Below, in pieces: positions 36,255 to 43,874 of a stretch of 64,000 nucleotides of DNA; the first letter of the stretch is position 1; each line of letters begins with the position of its first letter. The notes under the pieces are model-generated. The model was given only the letters and a program-made list of their open reading frames with translations. It did not search any database and was not told the DNA's origin. The stretch lies in the NCBI RefSeq assembly GCF_900478135.1, contig NZ_LS483470.1:3521001-3585000 (forward strand), in the 5' to 3' direction. Both the position numbers and the translations under genes were made by a program. This DNA is from Leminorella richardii (GTDB taxonomy: Bacteria; Pseudomonadota; Gammaproteobacteria; Enterobacterales; Enterobacteriaceae).

Positions 36255-36400
36255 TTATCAATAAATGATAATTATTGAATGGAGAATTAACGCATCCCCA
36301 AATCAACAGCATTATTCTATTGTATTTAAATAACTATTCTTATTTATCCATGTAGATCACATAAATTATCAATAGTGATAATTTATCACCCCATTGATAA
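36255..36400. promoter_or_regulatory. Three upstream activator palindromes for the ygeX promoter
   Basis: TTATCAATAAATGATAA at 36255-36271, TTATCAATAGTGATAA at 36366-36381 and TTATCACCCCATTGATAA at 36383-36400 share TTATCA half-sites in inverted pairs. They lie 98-243 bp upstream of the sigma-54 promoter, a normal enhancer distance. The rest of 36227-36592 is AT-rich with no gene. Confidence 0.7.
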
Positions 36401-36497
36401 TTTATTTTTTCTTCACGATTTCCCTCATTTAATTAACCCTAATAAAAAACATTACAAATCAATAAATAAAAGAAAAATAACGCCTTCTTTTTCAAAG

Positions 36498-36512
36498 TGG
36501 CACGCTGCTTGC
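36498..36512 (+). promoter_or_regulatory. Sigma-54 (-24/-12) promoter of ygeX
   Basis: TGGCACGCTGCTTGC matches the consensus TGGCACG-N4-TTGC exactly, with GG-N10-GC spacing. It is 80 bases upstream of the ygeX start. Confidence 0.9.
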
Positions 36513-36592
36513 TTTTCTATGACTATCGATAAACGCGATAAACATGCAGCCAAGGTGTTGCATCGAGTTAAAAACAATAATGAGGCTTTTTC

Positions 36593-37810
36593 ATGCAGGA
36601 CATATTGCAGTGTTTTATCAACCATACCTCGTTCACTGAACGCCCTACGGCACCGCTTGCGCCGTTCAGCTATCAGGAATTGGTAAAAGCGTTGAACTTC
36701 CACCGTTCTATGCCGGGTTATGCGCCAACGCCGCTTTATCATTTACCGATACTTTCTAAAGAGCTCGGCATTAAAAGTCTGTGTCTTAAGGATGAGTCAC
36801 AACGCTTTGGCCTAAAAGCGTTTAAAGTGCTGGGCGGCGCTTACGCCATGGCCAGACACATCGCGGATCTGCTGGGTAAAGATATTAGCGAACTGCCTTT
36901 TGACGTGATGACCAGCGACGCGGTGAGAAAAGAAATCAAAGAAGTCACCTTCGCTACCACCACTGACGGCAACCACGGTCGCGGCGTAGCGTGGATGGCG
37001 CGCCAGCTTAAACAGAAGTCCGTTGTTTATATGCCGAAGGGTTCTTCACAGGAAAGACTGACCGCCATTCGCAACGAAGGGGCTCGGGCGGAAATCGTTG
37101 ATATGAACTACGACGACGCGGTGCGCATGACCGCCGAACAGGCGAAAGAGCACGGCTGGGTTGTTGTGCAGGATACCGCATGGCCGGGCTACGAGAAGAT
37201 CCCTCTGTGGATTATGCAGGGCTACGGCTCCCTGATGCTGGAAGCGATGAACCAGCTTCATCAGGTTCCGCCGACGCACGTCTTTGTTCAGGCCGGTGTA
37301 GGCTCGTTTGCCGGTATGGTACAGGGCATGCTGACCGCCGCCTACGGCGAAAACAGGCCGAAAGTTATCGTGGCGGAAGCGCTGATTGCCGACTGCCTGT
37401 ATCGCTCGGCCCTATCGAAGAAGGGTGCGGCGATTCCGGTTGGCGGCGATCTGCAAACCGTGATGGCCGGGCTGGCCTGCGGTGAAGCCAACTCCATCGG
37501 TTGGGAGCTGCTACGCGACTACGCGGACGCCTTCGCCTCCTGTCCGGACTTCGTCGCCACGCTAGGCATGCGCACGCTAGGCAACCCGCTGCCGGGAGAT
37601 CCGCACATTGTTTCTGGCGAGTCCGGCGCGGTAACGACAGGCCTGCTCAGCATTCTGATGCGTTCGCCGGAAATGGCGCAAATTCGCGAGCAGCTGGGCT
37701 TAAATCAAGACTCTCGCGTGCTGGTTATCAGCACAGAAGGCGACACCGACCCGCAGCGCTATCGCGACATCGTGTGGGACGGCGAAATTCCAAGTTTCAA
37801 AAAATACTAG
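36593..37810 (+). CDS. ygeX: YgeX, 2,3-diaminopropionate ammonia-lyase
   Basis: 405 aa fold-type II PLP enzyme converting D- or L-2,3-diaminopropionate to pyruvate and two ammonia. The PLP lysine is expected at Lys78 in RFGLKAFKVLGGAYA, and the phosphate-binding region includes TTDGNHGRGVAW. It closely follows E. coli YgeX in length and motifs. First gene of a sigma-54-driven operon with ygeY, a D-amino-acid deacylase and a transporter. In E. coli, ygeX and ygeY belong to a purine/urate-related cluster, most of whose other genes are absent here. Confidence 0.95.
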   Translation: MQDILQCFINHTSFTERPTAPLAPFSYQELVKALNFHRSMPGYAPTPLYHLPILSKELGIKSLCLKDESQRFGLKAFKVLGGAYAMARHIADLLGKDISELPFDVMTSDAVRKEIKEVTFATTTDGNHGRGVAWMARQLKQKSVVYMPKGSSQERLTAIRNEGARAEIVDMNYDDAVRMTAEQAKEHGWVVVQDTAWPGYEKIPLWIMQGYGSLMLEAMNQLHQVPPTHVFVQAGVGSFAGMVQGMLTAAYGENRPKVIVAEALIADCLYRSALSKKGAAIPVGGDLQTVMAGLACGEANSIGWELLRDYADAFASCPDFVATLGMRTLGNPLPGDPHIVSGESGAVTTGLLSILMRSPEMAQIREQLGLNQDSRVLVISTEGDTDPQRYRDIVWDGEIPSFKKY

Positions 37811-37856
37811 GCTGTGCCTTACGGCCCCGCAATTACGGTCATTACGGAGAATAAAC

Positions 37857-39041
37857 ATGTTATCAGCAAGTCGTTTTGATGAAGTGGTTAAAAACTGCCA
37901 GACCCTGATCCACGAAAAGAGCTACTCCGGTCAGGAAGGCGATGTGGTCAAAGCTATCGAAAAAATGATGAAAAGCTACAGTTTTGACGACATTCACATC
38001 GATAAATACGGCAACATCGTCGGCGGCATCGTTGGCAATCGCCCGGGCAAGACGCTGGTGCTTGACGGCCACATCGACACCGTTCCGGTAGACGAAGAAA
38101 AGTGGAGCCGTAACCCCTACGGCGGCGACATTGAAGACGGCAAAATCTACGGTCGCGGCACTACCGATATGAAGGGTGCCGTTGCTGCCATGATTTCTGC
38201 CGTTGGCTTCTACGGCCAAGACCACCAGCGCGACTTCGCCGGCAAAATTTACGTCGCCTGTATCGTACACGAAGAGTGCTTTGAGGGCGTCGCCGCCCGT
38301 CTGGTGTCCGAACGCTATAAGCCGGACTACGTCATCATCGGCGAAGCCTCCGAGCTGAATCTGAAAATCGGCCAGCGCGGTCGGGCGGAAATCGTGGTGG
38401 AAACCTACGGCAAGCCTGCCCACTCAGCCAACCCTCAGGCGGGCATCAACGCGGTGTACAAGATGTCACAGCTGATTGACAAAATCCGCACCGTCACGCC
38501 ACCGACTCATCCGGTACTGGGCTTGGGCATTCTGGAGCTGACCGATATTAAATCCTCGCCGTACCCGGGCGCCTCCGTGGTGCCAGACTACTGCCGCGCC
38601 ACCTATGACCGCCGCCTGCTGGTGGGCGAAACCAAAGAAAGCGTTATCGCTCCGCTGCAAAAGGCGCTCAAAGAGCTGGAAGCGCAGGATCCGCAGTTTA
38701 AGGGCAAGGTGTCCTACGCCTTTGGGCAAGAGTCCTGCTACACCGGTTCAACCATTGAAGGCGAGCGCTTCTTCCCCGGCTGGGTGTTCGACGAGTCCGA
38801 CGAGTTTGTGCAGGCCGCGCTGGCAGGCGTTCGCGCTGTGGGCATCGAGCCGACGATCACGCAGTACTCTTTCTGCACCAACGGCAGTCACTATGCGGGC
38901 GAAGCGGGCATTAAAACCATCGGCTTCGGCCCCTCACGGGAAAATCTGGCGCACACCATCGATGAGTTTATCGAAGTTTCCCAGCTGACCGGTTCAGCAA
39001 ACGGCTACTACGGCATCATCCAAAGCCTGTACGGGAAGTAA
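37857..39041 (+). CDS. ygeY: YgeY, M20-family zinc peptidase/deacylase
   Basis: 394 aa hydrolase of the ArgE/DapE group. Metal ligands are visible: His72 and Asp74 in LDGHIDTVPV, Asp104 in GRGTTDMKG, the Glu pair near 139-140 in IVHEECFEG, and a late His in NGSHYAGEAG. The exact substrate is not established; it could hydrolyse an amide to give 2,3-diaminopropionate for YgeX. Follows ygeX by 46 bp with GGAG before the start. Confidence 0.93.
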   Translation: MLSASRFDEVVKNCQTLIHEKSYSGQEGDVVKAIEKMMKSYSFDDIHIDKYGNIVGGIVGNRPGKTLVLDGHIDTVPVDEEKWSRNPYGGDIEDGKIYGRGTTDMKGAVAAMISAVGFYGQDHQRDFAGKIYVACIVHEECFEGVAARLVSERYKPDYVIIGEASELNLKIGQRGRAEIVVETYGKPAHSANPQAGINAVYKMSQLIDKIRTVTPPTHPVLGLGILELTDIKSSPYPGASVVPDYCRATYDRRLLVGETKESVIAPLQKALKELEAQDPQFKGKVSYAFGQESCYTGSTIEGERFFPGWVFDESDEFVQAALAGVRAVGIEPTITQYSFCTNGSHYAGEAGIKTIGFGPSRENLAHTIDEFIEVSQLTGSANGYYGIIQSLYGK

Positions 39042-39126
39042 AAAACGTCGCTGAAAAATAGAACATTCATATACCTAAAGAAAGAACGGTGCGTCGTCAT
39101 GCGGCGCGCCGTCCCGGAGAATAACG

Positions 39127-40716
39127 ATGAAAACCATATTTAAAAACGGAAAAGTTATCGACGGTACCGGCAGCGACGCGTTTATCGCCGACGTTGTCGT
39201 TAACGATGGACGCATCGTCGCCATCGGCCAGGCAACCCCCGGCGTCAACGATCAGGTAATCGACGCCACGGGAAAGATTGTCTGTCCTGGCTTTATTGAT
39301 ACCCACACTCACTCAGACCTTTCGGCTATCGTTAACCCTGCCCTATCTGCCAAAATCCGTCAGGGTATTACTACTGAACTGCTGGGTCAGGACGGCGTCG
39401 CTCTCGCGCCGCTGCCGGAGCAGTATATCGCCGCCTGGCGTAAGAACATCGCCGGTCTGGATGGCGATACCGACAAGATCGACTGGAAGTTTAAAAATAC
39501 TGAAGGCTATCTCAAACTGCTGGAAGAGCACCATCCGGCCACTAACCTCGCCTATTTAGTACCCCACGGCAACGTCCGCATGGAAGCTATGGGTCTGGAA
39601 GGCAATCCTTCCACCCGTGAAGACGTGGCGAAAATGTGCGAAATCCTTGAGCGTGAGCTGAAAGCGGGCGCATTTGGCCTCTCTACCGGCCTTATCTATA
39701 TGCCGTGCGCGTTCGGCGATACTGCTGAAATGATCGAGCTGTGCAAAGTTACGGCTAAGCACAACGGCATTTTCGTCGTCCACCAGCGCAGTGAAGCTGA
39801 TGACATCATTACTTCAACTCAAGAGCTTATCGACATCGCCAAGGCATCCGGGGTCTGGCTGCACATTTCCCACATGAAGGTGTGCGGCAAGAAAAACTGG
39901 GGGCTTATCGACCAGATGCTCGGCATGCTGGAACAGGCGCAAAAAGAGGGCATCCGCATCTCTTACGATCAGTATCCCTACGTGGCGGGCAGCACCATGC
40001 TCGGCGTGATCTTGCCTCCTTGGGTTCACTCCGGCGGCACCGACAAGCTGCTTGAGCGTTTGGAGTCTCCTGAACTGCGCGCCAAGATGATTGAAGATAT
40101 CAAAAACGGTATTCCCGGCTGGGACAACTTCATCGACTTCGCCGGTCTGGACCAGATCTTCGTCACTAGCGCTAAAACGGCTAAAAACCAGGACGCCGTT
40201 GGCCTCAACTTGGTTCAACTCGGCGAGCTGCGCGGCAAAGATCCCTACAACGCCACCTTTGACCTGCTGTACGAAGAAGAAAACGCCGTTGGCATGGTCG
40301 ACTTCTACGGCACCGAAGAACACGTCATCAAGTTCCTCTGCCGCCCGGAGCAGAACGTCTGTACCGACGGCCTGATGGGTGCAGGCAAGCCTCACCCCCG
40401 CGTTTTCGGCGCCTTCCCTCGCGTACTGGGCAAGTACGTGCGCGAAGAGAAGTGCCTGAGCTGGGAAGCGGCTATCCGCAAGATGACCGGCAAACCGGCA
40501 GAAGTTATGGGGCTTAGCGACCGCGGGCTGCTGAAAGTGGGCTACGCCGCCGACATCGTCATGCTCGACCCAGAAACTGTCGCGGACAAGGGCACCTTTA
40601 TCGAACCTAACCAGTATCCGGAAGGCATTGAAATTGTCATGGTCAACGGAAGTCTGGCGTTAATACATGGCATAGAAAGCTATGCCTGCAGCGGTAGCGT
40701 TATTAGAAAGCAATAA
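39127..40716 (+). CDS. N-acyl-D-amino-acid deacylase family amidohydrolase
   Basis: 529 aa, amidohydrolase superfamily. The metal motif HTH is at residues 60-62 in GFIDTHTHSDL, with further ligands likely in YLVPHGNVR and LHISHMKVCG. D-aminoacylase-type blocks include GAFGLSTGLIYMP and TDGLMGAGKPHPR near residue 420. It would release D-amino acids from N-acylated or otherwise amidated forms. In the E. coli yge cluster this place is taken by hydantoinase- and deaminase-type amidohydrolases, so this is a different enzyme choice. GGAG precedes the ATG. Confidence 0.9.
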   Translation: MKTIFKNGKVIDGTGSDAFIADVVVNDGRIVAIGQATPGVNDQVIDATGKIVCPGFIDTHTHSDLSAIVNPALSAKIRQGITTELLGQDGVALAPLPEQYIAAWRKNIAGLDGDTDKIDWKFKNTEGYLKLLEEHHPATNLAYLVPHGNVRMEAMGLEGNPSTREDVAKMCEILERELKAGAFGLSTGLIYMPCAFGDTAEMIELCKVTAKHNGIFVVHQRSEADDIITSTQELIDIAKASGVWLHISHMKVCGKKNWGLIDQMLGMLEQAQKEGIRISYDQYPYVAGSTMLGVILPPWVHSGGTDKLLERLESPELRAKMIEDIKNGIPGWDNFIDFAGLDQIFVTSAKTAKNQDAVGLNLVQLGELRGKDPYNATFDLLYEEENAVGMVDFYGTEEHVIKFLCRPEQNVCTDGLMGAGKPHPRVFGAFPRVLGKYVREEKCLSWEAAIRKMTGKPAEVMGLSDRGLLKVGYAADIVMLDPETVADKGTFIEPNQYPEGIEIVMVNGSLALIHGIESYACSGSVIRKQ

Positions 40717-40752
40717 AAACCATAATAAACAATACAAAGGGCTTAACCCTCG

Positions 40753-40769
40753 CGGATATTTTATATCCG
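40753..40769. repeat. Small hairpin between deacylase and MFS genes
   Basis: CGGATAT and ATATCCG form a perfect 7-bp stem with a TTT loop. It may modulate read-through or protect mRNA ends within the operon. Confidence 0.4.
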
Positions 40770-40803
40770 TGACGGGAGCCCCTACCCTAAGGACATCACG
40801 ATT

Positions 40804-42099
40804 ATGAGTTTACAATCCAACGCGACAGGCGCGGCCAGTGCGGCCAAGCCCAAAACCTGGAAAGCGAGATATACCGTCCTTTCTCTGATTTGGCTTGCCT
40901 GGCTACTCTCCTTCCTCGATCGCATGGTTATGAGCGTCTCCCTGCCCTTTATCGGCAAAGACCTGAATCTGGACACTGCTGAGCAGGGTCTTATCATCAG
41001 CGCCTTCTTTATCGGCTACGCCGCGTTCCAAATCCCCGGTGGATTTCTGGCCGACAGGTTCGGTGCGCGTAAAATCATGGCTATCGGCATCGCCTGGTGG
41101 TCAATATTTACCAGTCTAACTGGCGCAGTACTGACCCTGCCGCTGATGTTAGCAGTTCGCTTCCTGTTTGGTATTGGCGAGGGCTGCTTCCCGTCCGCGT
41201 CGTGGAAGATGATCTCCACCTACTTCCCGTCCAAAGAGCGCGGTCGCGCAACGGCTATTCAGTCTACCGTTAACACCTTAGGCCCAGCCCTGGCAGTCGT
41301 TGTTGCTGCAGGTATTATCGGCGCCTTTGGCTGGCACATGGTGTTTATCGTTCTTGGCCTGCCCGGCCTGTTCATTGCCGCAGGAATTTACTTCTTTACC
41401 CGCGATAACCCGAAAGATCACCCCAGCATCACGCAGGCCGATCTGGACGAACTGGCTGCAGACGGTAATACTGTCAGCACTTCCGAACCGCCTATGCCGT
41501 TCAGCCAAGTACTGAAAATGCCAGTACTGTGGCAGATGGCCGCTATCTGGTTCCTGTTTGATATCACCTTCTGGGGCTTCTCTACCTGGCTTCCAAGCTA
41601 CCTTATCACTGTGCGCGAGTTCTCTCTGGCCAAGACCGGCGTGATGGCGGCCATTCCGTTCCTGTTCGGCGCGGCGGGCACCCTGATCGGCGGCTACTGT
41701 TCCGATAAATTCAAGCCTCAGCGCAAGATGCTGTACGTACTGACGGCCGTTATCGCCGCAGGCTTTCTGTACATGACCTTTACCGTTGTCAGTGCCGACA
41801 TGGCGGTGGTTTACCAGTGTATCTCCGCACTGTTCATGTTCTTCGCCATGGCGACCTTCTGGGGCATCCTGATGGACACCATTCCGAACAAGATCATGGG
41901 TCGCGCATCCGGTATCGTTAACTTTGGCGGCCAGATGGCAGGCGTGGTTTCTGCCCCGATTATGGGCTGGCTAATTAAAACCAGCGACGGCAGCTATAAC
42001 AGCGCCTTCATCTTTATGATTGTCGCGCTGATCGCTTCCGCCGTTGTCACCCTGACCGTCAGCAACGCCCGCGCTAGCGGCACGGCGCAAAAGGCATAA
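40804..42099 (+). CDS. MFS transporter, anion:cation symporter-like
   Basis: 431 aa with twelve hydrophobic segments. ACS-type signatures: LIWLAWLLSFLDRMVMSVSLP in helix 1, GGFLADRFGARK in loop 2-3, and GEGCFPSASWKMISTYFPSKERGRA. Last gene of the ygeX operon, so it probably imports the amidated or acylated amino-acid substrate used by the deacylase, YgeY and YgeX. Confidence 0.92.
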   Translation: MSLQSNATGAASAAKPKTWKARYTVLSLIWLAWLLSFLDRMVMSVSLPFIGKDLNLDTAEQGLIISAFFIGYAAFQIPGGFLADRFGARKIMAIGIAWWSIFTSLTGAVLTLPLMLAVRFLFGIGEGCFPSASWKMISTYFPSKERGRATAIQSTVNTLGPALAVVVAAGIIGAFGWHMVFIVLGLPGLFIAAGIYFFTRDNPKDHPSITQADLDELAADGNTVSTSEPPMPFSQVLKMPVLWQMAAIWFLFDITFWGFSTWLPSYLITVREFSLAKTGVMAAIPFLFGAAGTLIGGYCSDKFKPQRKMLYVLTAVIAAGFLYMTFTVVSADMAVVYQCISALFMFFAMATFWGILMDTIPNKIMGRASGIVNFGGQMAGVVSAPIMGWLIKTSDGSYNSAFIFMIVALIASAVVTLTVSNARASGTAQKA

Positions 42100-42102
42100 G
42101 AG

Positions 42103-42306
42103 TTAGATAGGTTGGTTTAGCGGCTCCGGCTTTGGCTGGGGCCGCTTTTTTGATAATAGGCGAGATTTAATAACTTCTTTAAGAGGAACAAGTTTAATTG
42201 CGGGATCTTCAAGCAGTACCGTATCGGGATCGAAGGCTACGGCCTCACGAATTTTTGTCTCTTCTTTATCCGTAGGAAAAAATGTTTCAGGTTTAAGTTT
42301 CGGCAT
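42103..42306 (-). CDS. BrnA-like antitoxin domain protein, apparently orphan
   Basis: 67 aa. MPKLKPETFFPTDKEETKIREAV with a following DPDT strongly recalls the N-terminal part of BrnA-type antitoxins (MPKLKPG...PTPEED...DPD). The C-terminal half is basic and proline-rich (KKRPQPKPEPLNQPI). No BrnT-like toxin gene lies upstream; the next 100 bp are AT-rich and the neighbouring locus is zor copy 2. It may be a solitary regulator or a remnant. AGAGAAG precedes the ATG. Confidence 0.6.
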   Translation of the reverse strand: MPKLKPETFFPTDKEETKIREAVAFDPDTVLLEDPAIKLVPLKEVIKSRLLSKKRPQPKPEPLNQPI

Positions 42307-42409
42307 CTTCTCTAATCCCCCTATTTGCTATCAATGAGTGTGTTGAACATTCTATTAGCTGAGAAATCAATTAAATAACCATATCGATTTTATTGAAAAT
42401 TATTTATTA

Positions 42410-42433
42410 AAGGGGGAAGTGGTCTTCCCCCTT
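42410..42433 (-). terminator. Intrinsic terminator of the second zor-like mRNA
   Basis: AAGGGGGAA and TTCCCCCTT stem with a 6-nt loop, followed on the minus strand by TAATAAATAATTTTC. Same element as after copies 1 and 3. Confidence 0.75.
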
Positions 42434-42454
42434 AGGTGCGTTTCAACCCAAGAG

Positions 42455-42532
42455 CTACCTCATCGGGTCAATCAGTCGTAATAGCGCTAACAGCAGCTCC
42501 ATAACAACAATGATGACAGACAGAATGTCCAT
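42455..42532 (-). CDS. ZorO-like type I toxin peptide, copy 2 (divergent)
   Basis: 25-residue peptide MDILSVIIVVMELLLALLRL followed by IDPMR. The ALLRL core is retained, but four N-terminal residues are missing relative to copies 1 and 3, and the C-terminal DLLK is replaced by DPMR. It may be a weakened toxin. The Shine-Dalgarno region (CGGAGAAGCGGG) can pair with an upstream CTCCG, as in the other copies. Confidence 0.78.
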   Translation of the reverse strand: MDILSVIIVVMELLLALLRLIDPMR

Positions 42533-42612
42533 TTCACCCGCTTCTCCGTACTTGCGGAGCACGACGCCGACGCCTTACCCTTACACTGCCTGTCAGCATC
42601 GGAGCTCAATTA

Positions 42613-42635
42613 TCAGGTTGAGATACCGCACTCCA
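42613..42635 (-). promoter_or_regulatory. Antisense target site in zor copy 2 leader
   Basis: The 23-nt segment recurs at 42858-42880 with three differences (A/G, C/T, A/G). All three are changes that keep pairing through G-U wobbles. The sequence differs from the pairing segments of copies 1 and 3. Confidence 0.72.
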
Positions 42636-42724
42636 GACCGGGGCACTGCCTGCGGCACCACCCGTCCGACAGCCAGGACTTGTAAACTGGCACAAATCAG
42701 AGCACGGCAAACCTGACGCTCGGA

Positions 42725-42730
42725 ATTATA
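42725..42730 (-). promoter_or_regulatory. Candidate -10 box of zor copy 2
   Basis: TATAAT on the minus strand, at the same place in the conserved block as in copies 1 and 3. A weak TTGGCT lies 16 bp away at 42747-42752; the TTGCAA used by the antisense RNA is about 90 bp distant here. Confidence 0.5.
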
Positions 42731-42821
42731 AAAGGCCTCCCAACTCAGCCAATAAGGACATCTGTTTTTTGCGAGGCATTTCCAAATAAAAAACATTAAT
42801 AACTGTGCGTTATCTACATCC

Positions 42822-42850
42822 TTGCAATCAAAAATAGAGAGCGCTACACT
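42822..42850 (+). promoter_or_regulatory. Promoter of antitoxin RNA copy 2
   Basis: TTGCAA at 42822-42827, 17 bp, then TACACT at 42845-42850. The same -35 hexamer and spacing as in copies 1 and 3. Confidence 0.6.
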
Positions 42851-42856
42851 CACAAA

Positions 42857-42946
42857 GTCAGGTTGAGATGCCGTGCTCCATATTTAAACAACGGTGTGTT
42901 TACTGAGAACAAAAACAAAAAACCTCGCTACCAACGAGGTTTTTTG
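42857..42946 (+). ncRNA. OrzO-like antitoxin RNA, copy 2
   Basis: Predicted RNA of about 90 nt from the promoter at 42822-42850 to the terminator formed by AAAAAACCTCG (42917-42927) and CGAGGTTTTTT (42935-42945). Its 5' end carries the pairing segment for the copy 2 toxin mRNA. The body between pairing segment and terminator differs from copies 1 and 3. Confidence 0.75.
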
Positions 42947-43147
42947 TTTTTTGCACTTTCTCTTCAAATAGGCTTTCTTTACCTCTACATCCTAAAGCAA
43001 TATCAAGCCCACTCTTCAGCCAATGTCACTCGATAAAATTCAGCATAGCGTCACCAAACAGGCTGCATCATGTTTATCAACGACAGAGATGAAATACGAG
43101 AGCAGTGAGAAGTATTTATCTAAGAAATTGAGAGGAATGTTTTATTA
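42947..43147. other. Spacer between orz copy 2 and zor copy 3
   Basis: No gene or RNA recognised in this AT-rich 200-bp stretch. Confidence 0.5.
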
Positions 43148-43171
43148 AAGGGGGAACTGGCATTCCCCCTT
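43148..43171 (-). terminator. Intrinsic terminator of the third zor-like mRNA
   Basis: AAGGGGGAA and TTCCCCCTT stem with a 6-nt loop, followed on the minus strand by TTTAATAAAA. Confidence 0.78.
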
Positions 43172-43192
43172 AGGTACGTTTCAACCGGTGAA

Positions 43193-43282
43193 TTACTTCA
43201 GCAGGTCAATCAACCGTAATAGAGCCAGTAGCAGCTCCAGCACGGCGACGAGCACAACCAGCTTACGCATCAGTGTGTCCAT
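43193..43282 (-). CDS. ZorO-like type I toxin peptide, copy 3
   Basis: 29-residue peptide identical to copy 1 except Val for Ile at residue 12 (MDTLMRKLVVLVAV start). It keeps ALLRLIDLLK at the end. Codons differ from copy 1 at several synonymous positions, which suggests the protein is under selection. Its ribosome site lies in a CTCCTT...AAGGAG hairpin. The partner RNA is at 43508-43606. Confidence 0.87.
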   Translation of the reverse strand: MDTLMRKLVVLVAVLELLLALLRLIDLLK

Positions 43283-43335
43283 CCGCTCTCCTTCTAAAAG
43301 GAGCGCAACGCCAGCATCTTACCCTTACACTCACA

Positions 43336-43359
43336 ATCGCTAAGTTTGTATTATCACGC
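43336..43359 (-). promoter_or_regulatory. Antisense target site in zor copy 3 leader
   Basis: A 24-nt segment identical to 43508-43531 in the divergent RNA, giving perfect complementarity between the two transcripts. Confidence 0.82.
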
Positions 43360-43451
43360 TCCAGACCGGGGCGCTGCCTGCGGCACCACCCGTCTAGCAG
43401 TCAGGACTTGAAATTGGTCTGGTCTGAAACGTGATAGCCCCAGCGCTCGGC

Positions 43452-43504
43452 ATTATAAAGAGCGGAGGAGTTCGTTTGCAATGGGGGATAAGGCGGGTTA
43501 AACT
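43452..43504. promoter_or_regulatory. Divergent zor/orz promoters of copy 3 with shared -35
   Basis: Minus strand TATAAT at 43457-43452 and palindromic TTGCAA at 43476-43481, 18 bp apart. Plus strand TAAACT at 43499-43504, 17 bp after the same TTGCAA. Confidence 0.62.
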
Positions 43505-43507
43505 CAT

Positions 43508-43606
43508 ATCGCTAAGTTTGTATTATCACGCATCGCCGCTCAGGTCGCTATCCGCAGCCCGAGGGCGAGAAAATAAAGAACCCTGCCTCACCAGCAGGGT
43601 TTTTTG
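43508..43606 (+). ncRNA. OrzO-like antitoxin RNA, copy 3
   Basis: Predicted RNA of about 95-100 nt; the 5' end falls within the 24-nt pairing segment and the terminator is AACCCTGC/GCAGGGTT at 43579-43601 with a T-run. Downstream of the pairing segment it resembles copy 1 (CATCGCCGC..., GCAGCCC...). Confidence 0.8.
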
Positions 43607-43687
43607 TTATCTGCGATCTGCCTTCCACAACCCCTCACCTGCCATTGCCCGACGAATAAATTCCTCTCTTTTTTCGTCACTCTATCA

Positions 43688-43703
43688 TCGTCATAAATGA
43701 CGA
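43688..43703. promoter_or_regulatory. Activator palindrome upstream of hyfA
   Basis: TCGTCATAAATGACGA, a perfect inverted repeat of TCGTCA, ends 83 bp before the -24 GG of the hyf promoter. A near-identical element lies at the same distance upstream of hydN-fdhF. Likely binding site of the FhlA/HyfR-like activator. Confidence 0.7.
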
Positions 43704-43784
43704 CGATTGCGCCAATAGCCCTTATCCTTCGTCATTCAATATTAAATTAATATAAATATCAGATAATTACCAACCTCATTCCTT

Positions 43785-43799
43785 TGGCACGATTCCTGC
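43785..43799 (+). promoter_or_regulatory. Sigma-54 (-24/-12) promoter of the hyf operon
   Basis: TGGCACGATTCCTGC has the GG-N10-GC core and matches TGGCACG-N4-TTGC in all but one base. It is 75 bases upstream of the hyfA start. Confidence 0.85.
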
Positions 43800-43874
43800 T
43801 ACCTCTCCATTAACCGTTTAGAGGTACAGCCTTAGACACCGTCGGACGAGGGTCTAAACACCGGAGGGATGGTA

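Noticed and set aside
42455..43282. Ldr, Ibs, TisB or ShoB toxin family for the small peptides
   Set aside because: The MDTL start, ALLRL core, 29-residue length and the divergent antisense RNA with a single short pairing segment fit ZorO/OrzO better.
33391..43606. CRISPR array from the recurring repeats in this region
   Set aside because: The repeats are whole zor/orz loci with coding frames, promoters and terminators; there are no short regularly spaced repeats with spacers.
43431..43700. An 89-codon plus-strand frame
   Set aside because: It covers the third zor/orz promoter region, the antisense RNA and the terminator; no protein-like features.
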